A stretch of DNA of 64,000 nt from DASVNK01 sp036383895 (lineage in GTDB: Bacteria; Verrucomicrobiota; Verrucomicrobiia; Limisphaerales; SXQI01): NCBI GenBank assembly GCA_036383895.1, contig DASVNK010000054.1, forward strand, positions 1 through 64,000, read 5' to 3'. A model generated the notes under the pieces. That model saw nothing but the letters and a program-made list of their open reading frames with translations. It did not search any database and was not told the DNA's origin. Below, one piece after another: positions 39,162 through 48,665 of the stretch (position 1 is the first letter of the stretch; the number at the start of each line of letters is the position of its first letter). The position numbers and the translations under genes are program-made.

Positions 39162-42089
39162 TTACTTGCGCGCTTCCGGAGTGACCGTCACTTCGACCGG
39201 CTCGTTCGTTCGCACAATTTTGATCTTCAGCGGTTGACCGATCTTCGCGGCGTCGAGCGCGTAAGTGTAGTCGTAAATGTTGGCAATTTTTTGGCCAGCG
39301 AACTCGATGATCACATCGCCACCCTGAAGGCCCGCTTTTTCCGCAGGGCTGCCGCCGCGAACGCCGGAAATCTTCACGCCTTTTACTTCCGTCGCGTAAT
39401 CGGGAATCGTGCCAAGATAGGCCCGAAGAGATTCTCGCGCGCCCGGCGCGTTGCTTCGTTCGACTTTCACGTAGTCCGGGCGTTTCTCGCCTTCCACCAG
39501 ATCCTTCGCGAGCAAACTCGCGAACTTGCTAATCTTCTCGATTCCTTCGAAATCGACTTTGTCGGTATCGTCCGAAGGACGGTGATAATCGTCGTGGCTG
39601 CCCGTGAAGAACGCGAGCACGGGAATTCCTTTCGGATAGAACGCCGTCGTATCGCTGGGTAGATACGGATCATCAGTGAGGTTCAGATTGAGACCGGCAA
39701 CGATGTTCCGGCGCTCGATCAGTTTTCGCCAAATTCCGGACGACCCCACACCTTGCAGCGCGAGGTTGTTCGTGCGGAGACGCCCGACCATGTCGAAATT
39801 CACGTAGGCAACGATGTTCGTGAGAAGAACCGGCGGATGTTCCACAAAGTGCGTTGAGCCAAGCAGGCCCATTTCTTCGCCCGACCAAAATCCGACGATG
39901 AGACCGCGCTTTGGTTTCGGCCCGTTAGAAACGGTGATACCGGCTGGTTGAGGAATTCCACCCGGAGAAGTATTGGCGAACTGTTGTGCAAGCTCAAGAA
40001 CTGCCGCTACTCCGGAAGCGTTATCGTCCGCGCCGTTGTGAACCTGGCCGGTCTCATGGACGTTTTCCCGCGAGCCGCCTTCCTCGCCAAAGCCGAGATG
40101 ATCGTAATGCGCGCCCACCATCACGTATTCCGAAGTTTCACCCGGAATCACGGCAAGAACGTTGTAGTCAAAGTTCTTCTTCCGCTCCAGGTTGACACTG
40201 AGCGAAACCGTCGCGTTCGTTAACGACGGTGCTTTTTCCGCGTGCGGGTTCTCCTGGTCGAGCGCGCTCTGCAGCTCCTTCAGCGTTTTTCCCGAACCGC
40301 TCAGCAATACGTCCGCAACTTCGCTGGTGATCGAGGCGGCAACGATCTCGCTATCCGCGCGCGCGCCGTCCGGCGAGAGTGGAAAAAGCTTTCCGTGTGT
40401 CGGCGAGTTCGGTCCAGAAACGAAGAGAATCGCTTTCGCGCCGCGTTCGCGCGCCAGCATCGCCTTGTAGCGGAGAGCGGCATAGCGATTCAACTGTTGC
40501 CGCCGCTCGGATGAAATATCCTCGGGCACGTATCGAAGCACCAGCGCCACCTTGTTCGAGACGTCCAGTCCTGCATAAGAATCGTATCCTTCGCCAAGTT
40601 TCCCCGGCATCACCAGGCCATAACCCGCAAACACAACTTCCCCTTCGATCTTCCCGTTCGAACTGAACGACAGCGGAACAAAGTCTTTCTCCAATGCAAA
40701 GTCGCGCTTCGCTTCACCCGATTTCACCGACAGGGTTGTTTCGGGCTTGATGATGCTCACTCCCTCGTTGAATTCGAATCGTTGCAAGTACGGCTTCTCG
40801 CCGGGCTTCTGCGCCAATGGCTGGAGGCCATAACGCTTTAACTCAGCAGCGATGTAGTCCGCAGCTTTGCGAGCTCCCTCTTGACCCGTCTTTCTCCCCT
40901 GCAGTTCGTCGGAAGCGAGAAACGCGACATGCGCGCGCGCGTCTTCGGCGGTGATTTCTGTTGAAAGCGTCGGCGCATTTGCGGGTTCTGGAAGATTCTT
41001 CGCAGCTGCGTCCGCGGCTCCACCGAGAGCCGCAAGCGCAGCTTCATGGTTCCAATCCGCGAGGAACAACTGCGATTTTCCGGAACTCGCCCGATTCGAC
41101 GTCCAACAAAGTTTTTTCCCGTCCGGCGAAAACACCGGCAGGCCATCAAATCCCTCGGTGAACGTCACTCGAACCGGCGGGGTGCTTCCGTTTATATCGA
41201 CCAGAAATAATTCAAAATTCTCGAACCCATGTTTGTTCGAAGTAAAAACAATGTATTTGCCGGACGGATGCGGATACGGCGCCCATGACATTGATTCGAA
41301 ACGCGTAATTTGTTTCACGTCACTGCCGTCCAACTTCATCGAGAACACATCTGCGATTAACCCGTTCGTATCAAAGCGCCGCCAAACAATCCGCTCGCCA
41401 TCCGCCGTAAAGAACGGCCCCCCATCGTAACCAGGCTGATGGGTCAGCCGGCGTTGACCGGTCCCGTCTGCATTCATCAGATAAAGCTCCGCAAAATACG
41501 CCGGGTCCGTTTCGTAACGCTTCTTTCCTGTCGGGGAGAGTTTCTCAATCGGGTACGCGGTTCGGACCGAGCTGAAAACAATCTTCGTTCCGTCCGGCGA
41601 AAACGCCGCTTCCGCGTCGTAACCGGGCGCTTCGGTCAATCTCTTTGCGTTGGAGCCGTCCCGCTTTGCAAGATAGATGTCCATCTCCGGATCGTAATCC
41701 CACGAGTAGCGGCGTGTCTTACCGCTACCGATAAATGCGAGTTCCTCTTCCTGTTTCTTCTTCGAATTTGCATCATGGTGCGTGGAAGCGAAGAGCACCT
41801 CGTCTGCTCGCGGCCGAAAGAATGCGCACGTGGTTTTTCCCGTGCCGGACGAAACGCGATGAATGTCACCGGTCTCGAAGCTCAGGATATAAATTTGGTA
41901 GAATGGATTCTCCGGCTCGCGCGTGCTTTGGAAAATGAGCTGCTTCCCGTCCGGCGAAAAATAACCCTCACCGCTTTTACCCTCGTAGGTGAGTTGGCGG
42001 ATATTCTGAAGAAAGCTCGCTTCCGTTTCGGCGCCTCCGACACAAAACCCAGCCGCCAGCATTATTCCAGCTAAGAAAACCCGAACCAT
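39162..42089 (-). CDS. Exported TolB-like propeller / PA / M28 aminopeptidase / PDZ fusion
   Basis: The 975-residue product has a signal peptide (FLAGIMLAAGFCVGGAETEA). A TolB/PD40-type beta-propeller spans ~30-350, with repeats FSPDGKQLIF, FSPDGTKIVF, FTADGERIVW and FSPDGKKLCW. A PA-like insert lies at ~480-610. The zinc M28 peptidase at ~640-865 has ligands in GAHYDHLG, NGADDNASGVA, WSGEEMGLLGS, NFDMVGRL and the HDDYH region. A C-terminal PDZ domain (~895-975) carries GSPAEKAGLQGGDVIIEF. It would trim peptides in the periplasm, with the propeller and PDZ guiding substrates. It is followed by msbA after ~90 nt. Confidence 0.93.
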   Translation of the reverse strand: MVRVFLAGIMLAAGFCVGGAETEASFLQNIRQLTYEGKSGEGYFSPDGKQLIFQSTREPENPFYQIYILSFETGDIHRVSSGTGKTTCAFFRPRADEVLFASTHHDANSKKKQEEELAFIGSGKTRRYSWDYDPEMDIYLAKRDGSNAKRLTEAPGYDAEAAFSPDGTKIVFSSVRTAYPIEKLSPTGKKRYETDPAYFAELYLMNADGTGQRRLTHQPGYDGGPFFTADGERIVWRRFDTNGLIADVFSMKLDGSDVKQITRFESMSWAPYPHPSGKYIVFTSNKHGFENFELFLVDINGSTPPVRVTFTEGFDGLPVFSPDGKKLCWTSNRASSGKSQLFLADWNHEAALAALGGAADAAAKNLPEPANAPTLSTEITAEDARAHVAFLASDELQGRKTGQEGARKAADYIAAELKRYGLQPLAQKPGEKPYLQRFEFNEGVSIIKPETTLSVKSGEAKRDFALEKDFVPLSFSSNGKIEGEVVFAGYGLVMPGKLGEGYDSYAGLDVSNKVALVLRYVPEDISSERRQQLNRYAALRYKAMLARERGAKAILFVSGPNSPTHGKLFPLSPDGARADSEIVAASITSEVADVLLSGSGKTLKELQSALDQENPHAEKAPSLTNATVSLSVNLERKKNFDYNVLAVIPGETSEYVMVGAHYDHLGFGEEGGSRENVHETGQVHNGADDNASGVAAVLELAQQFANTSPGGIPQPAGITVSNGPKPKRGLIVGFWSGEEMGLLGSTHFVEHPPVLLTNIVAYVNFDMVGRLRTNNLALQGVGSSGIWRKLIERRNIVAGLNLNLTDDPYLPSDTTAFYPKGIPVLAFFTGSHDDYHRPSDDTDKVDFEGIEKISKFASLLAKDLVEGEKRPDYVKVERSNAPGARESLRAYLGTIPDYATEVKGVKISGVRGGSPAEKAGLQGGDVIIEFAGQKIANIYDYTYALDAAKIGQPLKIKIVRTNEPVEVTVTPEARK

Positions 42090-42134
42090 GCGGTTATCTT
42101 AGCCGCAATTACCGGCTGCTCAAATGACAAACCA

Positions 42135-43253
42135 CTACGCGATCTTCTTTCGAAAACGAAGCGCGCAAACCGCAAAAAGGAACACACCCATTCCCGCCAG
42201 TATCAGCAGGTCGTCCGTATGGTCGCTCAGGTAAGCGCCGCGGAGGATGATCCCGCGAAGCAGGTTGATGTAGTACGTCGTCGGCAGGACCGACCCAAAC
42301 CAGTAGAAGAACGTCGGCATTGTTTCGCGCGGGAAAATGAATCCGGAAAAGAACACCGTCGGCAGGATGAGGGTCATCGTCATCTGCAACGCCTGCATCT
42401 GATTCGCAGCGCGCGTGGAAACAAGGAGCCCAAGGCTCAACAGAGAGAAGATGTAGAGCACCGTGCCGACCAGCAGCACGCCCACACTCCCGGCGATCGG
42501 TACCTGGAACACAAAGCGCATCAGCACGAACAGCGCGCATGCCATGATGAATCCAATGACCAAATAGGGAATGATTTTCCCAAGCATCAATCCCCACCGC
42601 GAAAGCGGACTTACGAGCAGTTGCTCCAATGTTCCCCGTTCCCGCTCGCGCACGACCGACATGGCGGTTGCGAACGTCGTGGCAATCTGCAAGACCACAC
42701 CAATCACTCCCGGTAAATAAAAATTCGGGCTGCGCATCGATGGGTTGAACAGCATCTGCGGTCGAACCTCGATCGGCAGTGTCATCGCTTTCTCGTTCAG
42801 CAACGTTCCCACTGACCGCGTCAATGTAATCCCAAGCGATGTATTCAGCGCCTGCAACGCGGTGCTCGAATTCGAACCGTCGATCAGCACCTGCACTTGG
42901 GCGCCGCGTTCGGAATACAAATCCCGCGTGAAGTTCGGCGGAATCTGTATCCCCACATAAGCTTTGCCGCGGCGAATCTCGGTCATCATCTCCTCAACAC
43001 TGTTCACTTCACGGGTAATTCGAAACGTGTCGGTGTTCACGAACATATCAATCAGCTTCCGGCTCTCCACCGTTTTGTCCTCGTTATAGACGACCGTGGC
43101 CATGTATTTCACGTCGTTGTCCAGGGCGAACCCGAACGCGATCATTTCCACCAGCGGCGGAAACAGCATGAAGAACAGCGTGAGCGGATCGCGCAGCACG
43201 ATCGTAAATTCCTTCAGCATGATCGCATTGAATCCGCGAAATATGTTAAACAC
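42135..43253 (-). CDS. ABC-2 type export permease
   Basis: This 372-residue protein is a membrane permease with six or so spans. The N-terminal span (LTLFFMLFPPLVEMIAFGFAL) is followed by a large periplasmic loop (~60-165), and a cluster of spans lies at ~175-370 with the family element VRERERGTLEQLLVSPLSRW (~200-220) near the second span. It matches the YhhJ/YbhS type that pairs with an ATPase and an HlyD adaptor. Only one permease gene is present. It overlaps the ATPase gene by eight bases. Confidence 0.93.
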   Translation of the reverse strand: MFNIFRGFNAIMLKEFTIVLRDPLTLFFMLFPPLVEMIAFGFALDNDVKYMATVVYNEDKTVESRKLIDMFVNTDTFRITREVNSVEEMMTEIRRGKAYVGIQIPPNFTRDLYSERGAQVQVLIDGSNSSTALQALNTSLGITLTRSVGTLLNEKAMTLPIEVRPQMLFNPSMRSPNFYLPGVIGVVLQIATTFATAMSVVRERERGTLEQLLVSPLSRWGLMLGKIIPYLVIGFIMACALFVLMRFVFQVPIAGSVGVLLVGTVLYIFSLLSLGLLVSTRAANQMQALQMTMTLILPTVFFSGFIFPRETMPTFFYWFGSVLPTTYYINLLRGIILRGAYLSDHTDDLLILAGMGVFLFAVCALRFRKKIA

Positions 43254-44211
43254 GCGCCACCTCCTTGCTGTTGCTTGCTGCGTCAGCCGTTAACGCGACA
43301 AATACATCTTCGAGTGATGGCGCGATTGGTCGCACATCGGCCTCAACAATTCCGTGCTCGGCCAGCGCATGGCGGATCTGTGCTTCAGTCACAGAAACCT
43401 CCGCCAGCAAATGCATCGACTGCCCGAAAACGGTCGCGCTTAGGATTCCCGGCATATGTCGCAACACCTGCAAACCGCGCGTCACGTAGTCACAGGTAAC
43501 ATCCAGCCGGCGGGTTCCGGGCGGGTTCACAATTGGCAGATGTTTCAAATCCGCCGGCACGCCGCAGACGACCAATTTCGACAAATGAATGTAACCCACA
43601 TGCGAGCAGCGCTCCGCTTCATCCATGTAATGCGTCGTGACGAACAACGTCATCCCGCTCCCCGCGAACTCGAAGAGCAGATCCCACAATTCGCGCCGCG
43701 CGACCGGATCGATGCCTGCCGTTGGTTCATCCAGGAAGAGCACTGTCGGCTTGTGCATCAGCGCGCAAGCCATCGCGAGCCGTTGCCGCCAGCCGCCCGA
43801 AAGCAACGCCGCGCGGCGATTCAGGTACGGTTCGAGGTGCGTTATCGCGATTAGTTCCTCGCGCCGCTGCTGCAACGCTTTGCTTTTTAATCCGTATAAC
43901 CGTCCATAAAACAGCAGGTTCTCATGCACCGTGAGTTCGTCGTAGAGCGAGAACTTCTGCGACATGTAGCCAATCAGTCCCTTGACCCGCTCCGTTTCGT
44001 TCACGACATCCACGCCGGCGATCGTCGCGGTCCCGTGCGTCGGCGTCAGGATGCCGCAAAGCATTCGGATCACCGTGCTCTTTCCGGAACCATTCGGCCC
44101 GAGAAACCCGAAAATCGAGCCTTTCTCCACCGCGAAACTCACCTGATCCACAGCAGTGAAATGACCGAATCGTTTGGTCAAATCTTTGCACTCGATCATC
44201 GTTTCGCTCAT
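43246..44211 (-). CDS. ABC exporter ATP-binding protein (ABC-2 partner)
   Basis: The 321-residue ATPase has Walker A GPNGSGKST (~41-49), the Q-loop in YMSQKFSLYDELTVHENLLF, signature LSGGWRQR, Walker B VLFLDEPT and the H-loop TTHYMDEAERCSHVGYI. A ~90-residue C-terminal domain follows with the DrrA/CcmA-like regulatory region. It is in the HlyD-ATPase-permease order, six nt from the HlyD gene. Confidence 0.95.
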   Translation of the reverse strand: MSETMIECKDLTKRFGHFTAVDQVSFAVEKGSIFGFLGPNGSGKSTVIRMLCGILTPTHGTATIAGVDVVNETERVKGLIGYMSQKFSLYDELTVHENLLFYGRLYGLKSKALQQRREELIAITHLEPYLNRRAALLSGGWRQRLAMACALMHKPTVLFLDEPTAGIDPVARRELWDLLFEFAGSGMTLFVTTHYMDEAERCSHVGYIHLSKLVVCGVPADLKHLPIVNPPGTRRLDVTCDYVTRGLQVLRHMPGILSATVFGQSMHLLAEVSVTEAQIRHALAEHGIVEADVRPIAPSLEDVFVALTADAASNSKEVARV

Positions 44212-44217
44212 AAGCGG

Positions 44218-45216
44218 TCAGTTCGCTTTCGGCGTGTTCGCGAAGTAAACGTCTGCCGCCATGCCCGCGCGCAAGTCGCCGGATTGCAGGCGCACTTTAA
44301 TTCCGAACACTTGCTTCACGCGATCTTCGACCGTCTGCACGTTCCGCGGCGTGAACTCAGCCGCGCGCGCGATCTGTTCCACCTCCCCTTCGAAGTCGCG
44401 CTCCGGAAACGAATCGACTCGCACCCGTGCCTTCTCGCCTGGCCGAATATGTCCCAACCACGGCTCCGGCACATAGACCCGCACCCACATCGCATTCGTT
44501 AGGAGCAATGTCGCCAGCGGTCGGTTTGGTGCAGCTACGTCGCCGATTTTTACCTGCAAAACCTCCAGCACCGAATTCGTCGGCGCGACCACGGTCATCT
44601 CGCGTAAATTGCTTTCAATCTCCGCCAACTGCGCTTCGGCTTGCGCGATCCGTTCCAGGCGCGTCCCGGCCACCAGCAGTTCGTAACGACTTTTTGCCGC
44701 TTCCACGCTGCGCTCCAGAGAAGCTGCGCGCGTCGCCGCCCGGTCACGTTCCGCTTCAGCGATCGCTTTCTCTTCGAAGAGTTGGCCGATGCGTTTTGCC
44801 TCCGCTCGCGCGAATTCCAATTCTGCTGCTGCTGCCTGCCACTCGCTTTTCGCCGCCGCCAACTCCTCCTTGCGCGCGCCGGTTTTCAGTTCGTCCAGCA
44901 ACGCCTTGGCCTGGTTCCGCCGCGCCAGGAGTTCCGGCGCTTCGAGCTGAACGATCTTCTGACCGGCTGACAATGAATCGCCCTCCTGCGCAAAAATCCC
45001 TGCCACGCGCCCGCCGTATCGCGACGCGAGCTGCGCTTCATCCACTTCGATCGTTCCGGAGACGTGATCCGTGCGGCGCGGCTCGTTCCATTTGGCGCAG
45101 CCGCTAAATACGACAGCCGCCGCCAGCGCTGTCGCCCACCCAACCTGTTTTAACACCCGCACCGCGGCAGGATAGGGGACTGCTCTCCGAACGCTACTCC
45201 GATTGTGCGAATGCAC
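44218..45216 (-). CDS. HlyD-family lipoprotein adaptor
   Basis: This 332-residue protein has a lipobox (VVFSGC, Cys40) after a hydrophobic signal stretch. A periplasmic adaptor fold follows: biotinyl-lipoyl half-motifs (SGTIEVDEAQLASRYGGRVA, GDSLSAGQKIVQLEAPELLA), a coiled-coil hairpin (~85-205) with LEFARAEAKRIGQLFEEKAI, and a beta-barrel (GDVAAPNRPLATLLLTNAMW). It bridges the ABC permease and an outer-membrane channel. It may start at the GTG for Val21 instead of the ATG. No TolC-type gene is nearby. Confidence 0.92.
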   Translation of the reverse strand: MHSHNRSSVRRAVPYPAAVRVLKQVGWATALAAAVVFSGCAKWNEPRRTDHVSGTIEVDEAQLASRYGGRVAGIFAQEGDSLSAGQKIVQLEAPELLARRNQAKALLDELKTGARKEELAAAKSEWQAAAAELEFARAEAKRIGQLFEEKAIAEAERDRAATRAASLERSVEAAKSRYELLVAGTRLERIAQAEAQLAEIESNLREMTVVAPTNSVLEVLQVKIGDVAAPNRPLATLLLTNAMWVRVYVPEPWLGHIRPGEKARVRVDSFPERDFEGEVEQIARAAEFTPRNVQTVEDRVKQVFGIKVRLQSGDLRAGMAADVYFANTPKAN

Positions 45217-45282
45217 TCATTCTTGGTCGCAAGCAGATCCGGCGCCTGCAAGCACACGAAAGTGCCACCAGGCTTACTTTGG

Positions 45283-47106
45283 TCAGTAAGAAATCGATAA
45301 GGGAGCGTCGTTAATATCGAAGAAGATGTTGTTCGTCGGTTCGATTTTCAAGCGCACGGCGGAGGCGGAGGATTTCAATTTTGGAAAGGCTATTTCGGCC
45401 GAACCGTTGTTTGGGGTGGAGTTGGTCAGGAGGATTTTGAAGCACTGGCCGTCATTGGTGGAGAGCGTCAGGCGGACGTGAGTGGCGTTAATGGGAGAGT
45501 TGGTCGTTCCGGCGACGTCCCAAGTGACGGTGGCTCGGGTGGAGAGAGGTTCGGCGGCGTTGTGAGAGGTAATTTTGAACGGTGCGCCGGTGTCGATGAC
45601 TTGTAATTCTGTGTCGCTCCAGTTGATCGCGCCGGTATCGCGCGAGTCGCGAGCAATTGCGCGGAAGTGCATGGTGCGCGCTTTGGTAGGGAGGCGTTCT
45701 TCGGGCGCGTCTTTCCCTGCGAGGATGAGTTCGAGGCGAGGAAAATAGCGCGTTGGATAAGTGGAAGGAGGAATTGAACGGAAGAGCGGGCCTTTGCCGT
45801 CGTCGGGCGCTGCAAGAGTCCGGGCGGGCCCGAGGTCGAGTTGTTCCCAATTCACGAGCACAGTATCGCCGTCCGAGTCAGTGGCCCCAGCAGTGAGCGC
45901 GAAGGGAGTGCGGGCCGGAATGGAGTATGTGGGGCCAGCGTTAATCGTCGGAGCGGAGTTGGTGCGCGCGGTTGTCTGGCCGACCTGCGCGGCGGCGCCG
46001 TTCACGAAGTCGAGGATTTGTTTGATGTTGCCCGAATGGAAATAGGCATCGTGCCGCGGCTGAAATGAATCCCCGGCGCAAGGCAGGCTGGAGTAGCTCA
46101 TGATGGTCGAGCCGGTGCCCGGCTCGAAGGCGGTATAGCCGTCACGGCGTTCGGCGCAGAAACCGGTCGGTGAATTGAAAGTGTGTTTGGCGCCGAATTG
46201 GTGACCGAGTTCGTGCGTGACCAGATTAACGTGGAACGCGTCGCCGCCGGGTTTGGGCAGGCCGATGCAGCTGGAACCTTTGCGCGCCGGATCGCCAACG
46301 GTGCTAAAGTAAGCGAGACCGTATTGACCGCGCGTGAGGAGGATGCCGACGTCGTAATTGGCGGTGCCGATGATTTTGTCGAAAGCTGCTTGAGCTTCGT
46401 TGAGGAGTTGTTCGGAAGGATCGTTGGAGCTGTACGGATCTTTGAACATGTTCGTGAAAACCATTTGCTCGAAGCCGGGGACGAGCGTGAAGGAGATGCC
46501 GAGTTCGCGGTGGAAAATCGCGCTGGCGCGGCTCATCGCGGTAACAACTTCAAGGACCGCGGCTTCCCTGGTGCGGTGATACTGCGTGAATTCAGCGGTG
46601 GCCGCAGGCGCCAGTCGGAAGGTGCGAAGGACGTTCGCGTAGCCGTTCAGTTGAATTTCCGGCGGAGCTTTTGCGCCAGGAGCAGCTTTTGGTGCCGAGA
46701 CGCTCGTAAGGCAGCGATACTCGTGCAGCGTGCGGCCAGAATCTGGCGCCACGGCAAGACGGATCTCGCCGAGGTGCGAAGTGGAATTCAGGTAATAGGT
46801 GCTCTCGGGAGTGAAGAGTTGCGCGGAAATTGATTTGGGCGTGAGAATGATATTTGCGCGGTAAGCGGAATTCTCGATTGAGGAACCGGCAAGGTTGCGG
46901 ATGCCGAGAGCATCGTCCTGCAGGAGACTGGTCGGCGTTAGACGGAACGTGTGTAGTTCACCGGTTGGCAGAGGCAGCTTTAGTTCGGGCGAAGAAGTCG
47001 CAAAGGCAGACTTCAACTCCTGTTCGGAGAGAACGAACTGGGCGCTCCCGATGCTGCAAGTTGCGGCAGCGATGAGGAACGTTGCGCCGAGGCTCAACCA
47101 TCTCAC
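45283..47106 (-). CDS. Secreted reprolysin-like zinc metallopeptidase
   Basis: The 607-residue product starts with a signal peptide (MRWLSLGATFLIAAATCSIG, then SAQ). A pro-like segment of ~150 residues is followed by the catalytic domain, with the zinc motif HELGHQFGAKH at ~300 and the Met-turn IMSYSSLPC ~30 residues later. This is the M12B/reprolysin-4 pattern. The C-terminal ~200 residues are Ig-like or beta-rich (APTINAGPTYSIPARTPFAL, then ATDSDGDTVLVNWEQLD), like the adhesive domains of verrucomicrobial exoenzymes. It follows the bactofilin pair by 85 nt on the same strand. Confidence 0.9.
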   Translation of the reverse strand: MRWLSLGATFLIAAATCSIGSAQFVLSEQELKSAFATSSPELKLPLPTGELHTFRLTPTSLLQDDALGIRNLAGSSIENSAYRANIILTPKSISAQLFTPESTYYLNSTSHLGEIRLAVAPDSGRTLHEYRCLTSVSAPKAAPGAKAPPEIQLNGYANVLRTFRLAPAATAEFTQYHRTREAAVLEVVTAMSRASAIFHRELGISFTLVPGFEQMVFTNMFKDPYSSNDPSEQLLNEAQAAFDKIIGTANYDVGILLTRGQYGLAYFSTVGDPARKGSSCIGLPKPGGDAFHVNLVTHELGHQFGAKHTFNSPTGFCAERRDGYTAFEPGTGSTIMSYSSLPCAGDSFQPRHDAYFHSGNIKQILDFVNGAAAQVGQTTARTNSAPTINAGPTYSIPARTPFALTAGATDSDGDTVLVNWEQLDLGPARTLAAPDDGKGPLFRSIPPSTYPTRYFPRLELILAGKDAPEERLPTKARTMHFRAIARDSRDTGAINWSDTELQVIDTGAPFKITSHNAAEPLSTRATVTWDVAGTTNSPINATHVRLTLSTNDGQCFKILLTNSTPNNGSAEIAFPKLKSSASAVRLKIEPTNNIFFDINDAPLSISY

Positions 47107-47191
47107 GATGAGATTTTAGGCCGGCCCATGGCAGATGCGTATCCGGAAAATCCCTGAACCGGGCTGGAGGAAGATGCGGGCGGGATGGCAG

Positions 47192-48133
47192 TTACACGTC
47201 GGAACCGGCAACCGATTTTGGTTTCGTTTTTGCCGGCGCGCGGCGAGTTGTTTTCTTCGTTGGCGGAGCGGTCTCCTTTTCAGCCGGGAAGATCTCGCTT
47301 TGCGCAGCGACGGCTTTCGACTTTTCGGCGGCGGGACGTGTTCTTGGTGAAGATTTTGGTTCTGCAGGAGCGGCGAGAAGTTTCTTTTCGTCTTGTAGTG
47401 CCTGCGGCGTCGAAGCCGCGAGCAGGGTGGAAGTGAATTCCGTAGGCGGAACGACGCCGATGCGCATTTCGCCGACGACCACTGCACCGGGTTCGACGAT
47501 GATGTTGCGCGCTTCAGTATTACCAAACATCACCGCGCTCGACTTGAGCGTCACCGTTTTTTCAGCGATGAGATCAGCGGTCAGTTCACCAGAGATTTCC
47601 GCGGAACCGACCGCAAGGGGTTTGTCAGAAAAGTAGCGATTCTGCGCTGGGATGACCAGGCAACCAGCAGTGATGGTCCCTTTGATTTCGGCCGTGGAAT
47701 AGATCGTGAGCGTGCGTTCCGCGTTCAGCTTGCCCAGAAAACGACCTTTGATCACGGCTTCGCCGACGTGCGCTTCGGTATTAAAAACGTAGCCTTTGGA
47801 ATCGACCACGAAGGCGCCTTTGGTGCGGAAGTTTTTGGAGACCGCGCTGTTGATGTTGTAATCGCGCAGATCGATGTGCGTGCTGCAGCGCTTGCACATC
47901 GTCGATTCGGCGCTGATCGGCGCATCGAGCGCTGTGCCGCAGTTGAAGCAGTCGAACGACCTCCGCTCGACTGCCTGGACCGTTTTGGACGGTTTGGGAT
48001 TAAGAACGTCCTGGACCTTGAAATGGCCCGAGCACTTCTTGCAAACGGTTGAAATGGCGGTCGGTGGAACCGCCAGTACGTGACCGCAATGCGGACACGC
48101 CACCGAGACTTTGTCGTTCCGGCTGGCCGCCAT
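47192..48133 (-). CDS. Zinc-ribbon bactofilin
   Basis: This 313-residue protein has two N-terminal zinc ribbons (CPHCGHVL...CKKC at ~14-35, CFNCGTAL...CKRC at ~62-83) and then a bactofilin beta-helix (~100-240) with right-handed repeats (GEAVIKGRFLGKLNAERTL, AEIKGTITAGCLVIPA, AEISGELTADLIAEKTVTLK). A basic/Pro-rich tail follows from ~245. Bactofilins form stable cytoskeletal filaments; zinc ribbons may bind nucleic acid or partners. A plain bactofilin is encoded 28 nt upstream. Confidence 0.92.
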   Translation of the reverse strand: MAASRNDKVSVACPHCGHVLAVPPTAISTVCKKCSGHFKVQDVLNPKPSKTVQAVERRSFDCFNCGTALDAPISAESTMCKRCSTHIDLRDYNINSAVSKNFRTKGAFVVDSKGYVFNTEAHVGEAVIKGRFLGKLNAERTLTIYSTAEIKGTITAGCLVIPAQNRYFSDKPLAVGSAEISGELTADLIAEKTVTLKSSAVMFGNTEARNIIVEPGAVVVGEMRIGVVPPTEFTSTLLAASTPQALQDEKKLLAAPAEPKSSPRTRPAAEKSKAVAAQSEIFPAEKETAPPTKKTTRRAPAKTKPKSVAGSDV

Positions 48134-48161
48134 TCAACGATGCAGAAGATCGCTCCGGCGA

Positions 48162-48584
48162 CTAACGTCCGGCGCCTGCCGGTTTGAGAACGTCCGGACC
48201 TTTGACCGGCTCGTTAATGCGACCGTTGCCTGTGCTCGCCGCGATTTTGTTCGGATTGATTTCGGCGCGTCCGACGAAAGTCACGCCTTCCTCGATGGAA
48301 AGTTTTGCGGCGCGAATATCGCCGAAGAGCTCGGTCTTGGCTTTCAATTCGAGACGGTCTTTGGCCACGACATTTCCGTTCACTTTCCCGCGAATCACTG
48401 CGGATTGTGTGTCGACATTGCCATTAACCACCGAGCCTTCGCCGAGATTAAGCGCGCCTTCGCCGCGAATCTCGCCCTCGATTTTGCCATCGAAGGTCAA
48501 TTCGCCAGAAAACTTGATTTCGCCTTTAATTTCGACGTCGGAACTCAGAACGTTCCGGCCAGGGTTGCTATTGGGTTTATCCAT
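48162..48584 (-). CDS. Bactofilin
   Basis: The 140-residue bactofilin begins after a short polar N-terminus (SNPGRNVLSSDVEIKGEIKF) and has the regular beta-helix repeats SGELTFDGKIEGEIRGEGAL, NGNVDTQSAVIRGKVNGNVV and LELKAKTELFGDIRAAKLSI. It polymerises without nucleotide, supporting shape or envelope sites. It is the first gene of a pair with the zinc-ribbon form. No cell-wall enzyme such as an M23 peptidase, a frequent partner, is nearby. Confidence 0.95.
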   Translation of the reverse strand: MDKPNSNPGRNVLSSDVEIKGEIKFSGELTFDGKIEGEIRGEGALNLGEGSVVNGNVDTQSAVIRGKVNGNVVAKDRLELKAKTELFGDIRAAKLSIEEGVTFVGRAEINPNKIAASTGNGRINEPVKGPDVLKPAGAGR

Positions 48585-48665
48585 TGTCTTACTTTTTTCA
48601 TGCGCAATCCCGCCGTGAAGTTTGTCCGGTACGTCCGAACCGTCAAAGGATTTCTTTCCTGAAGT

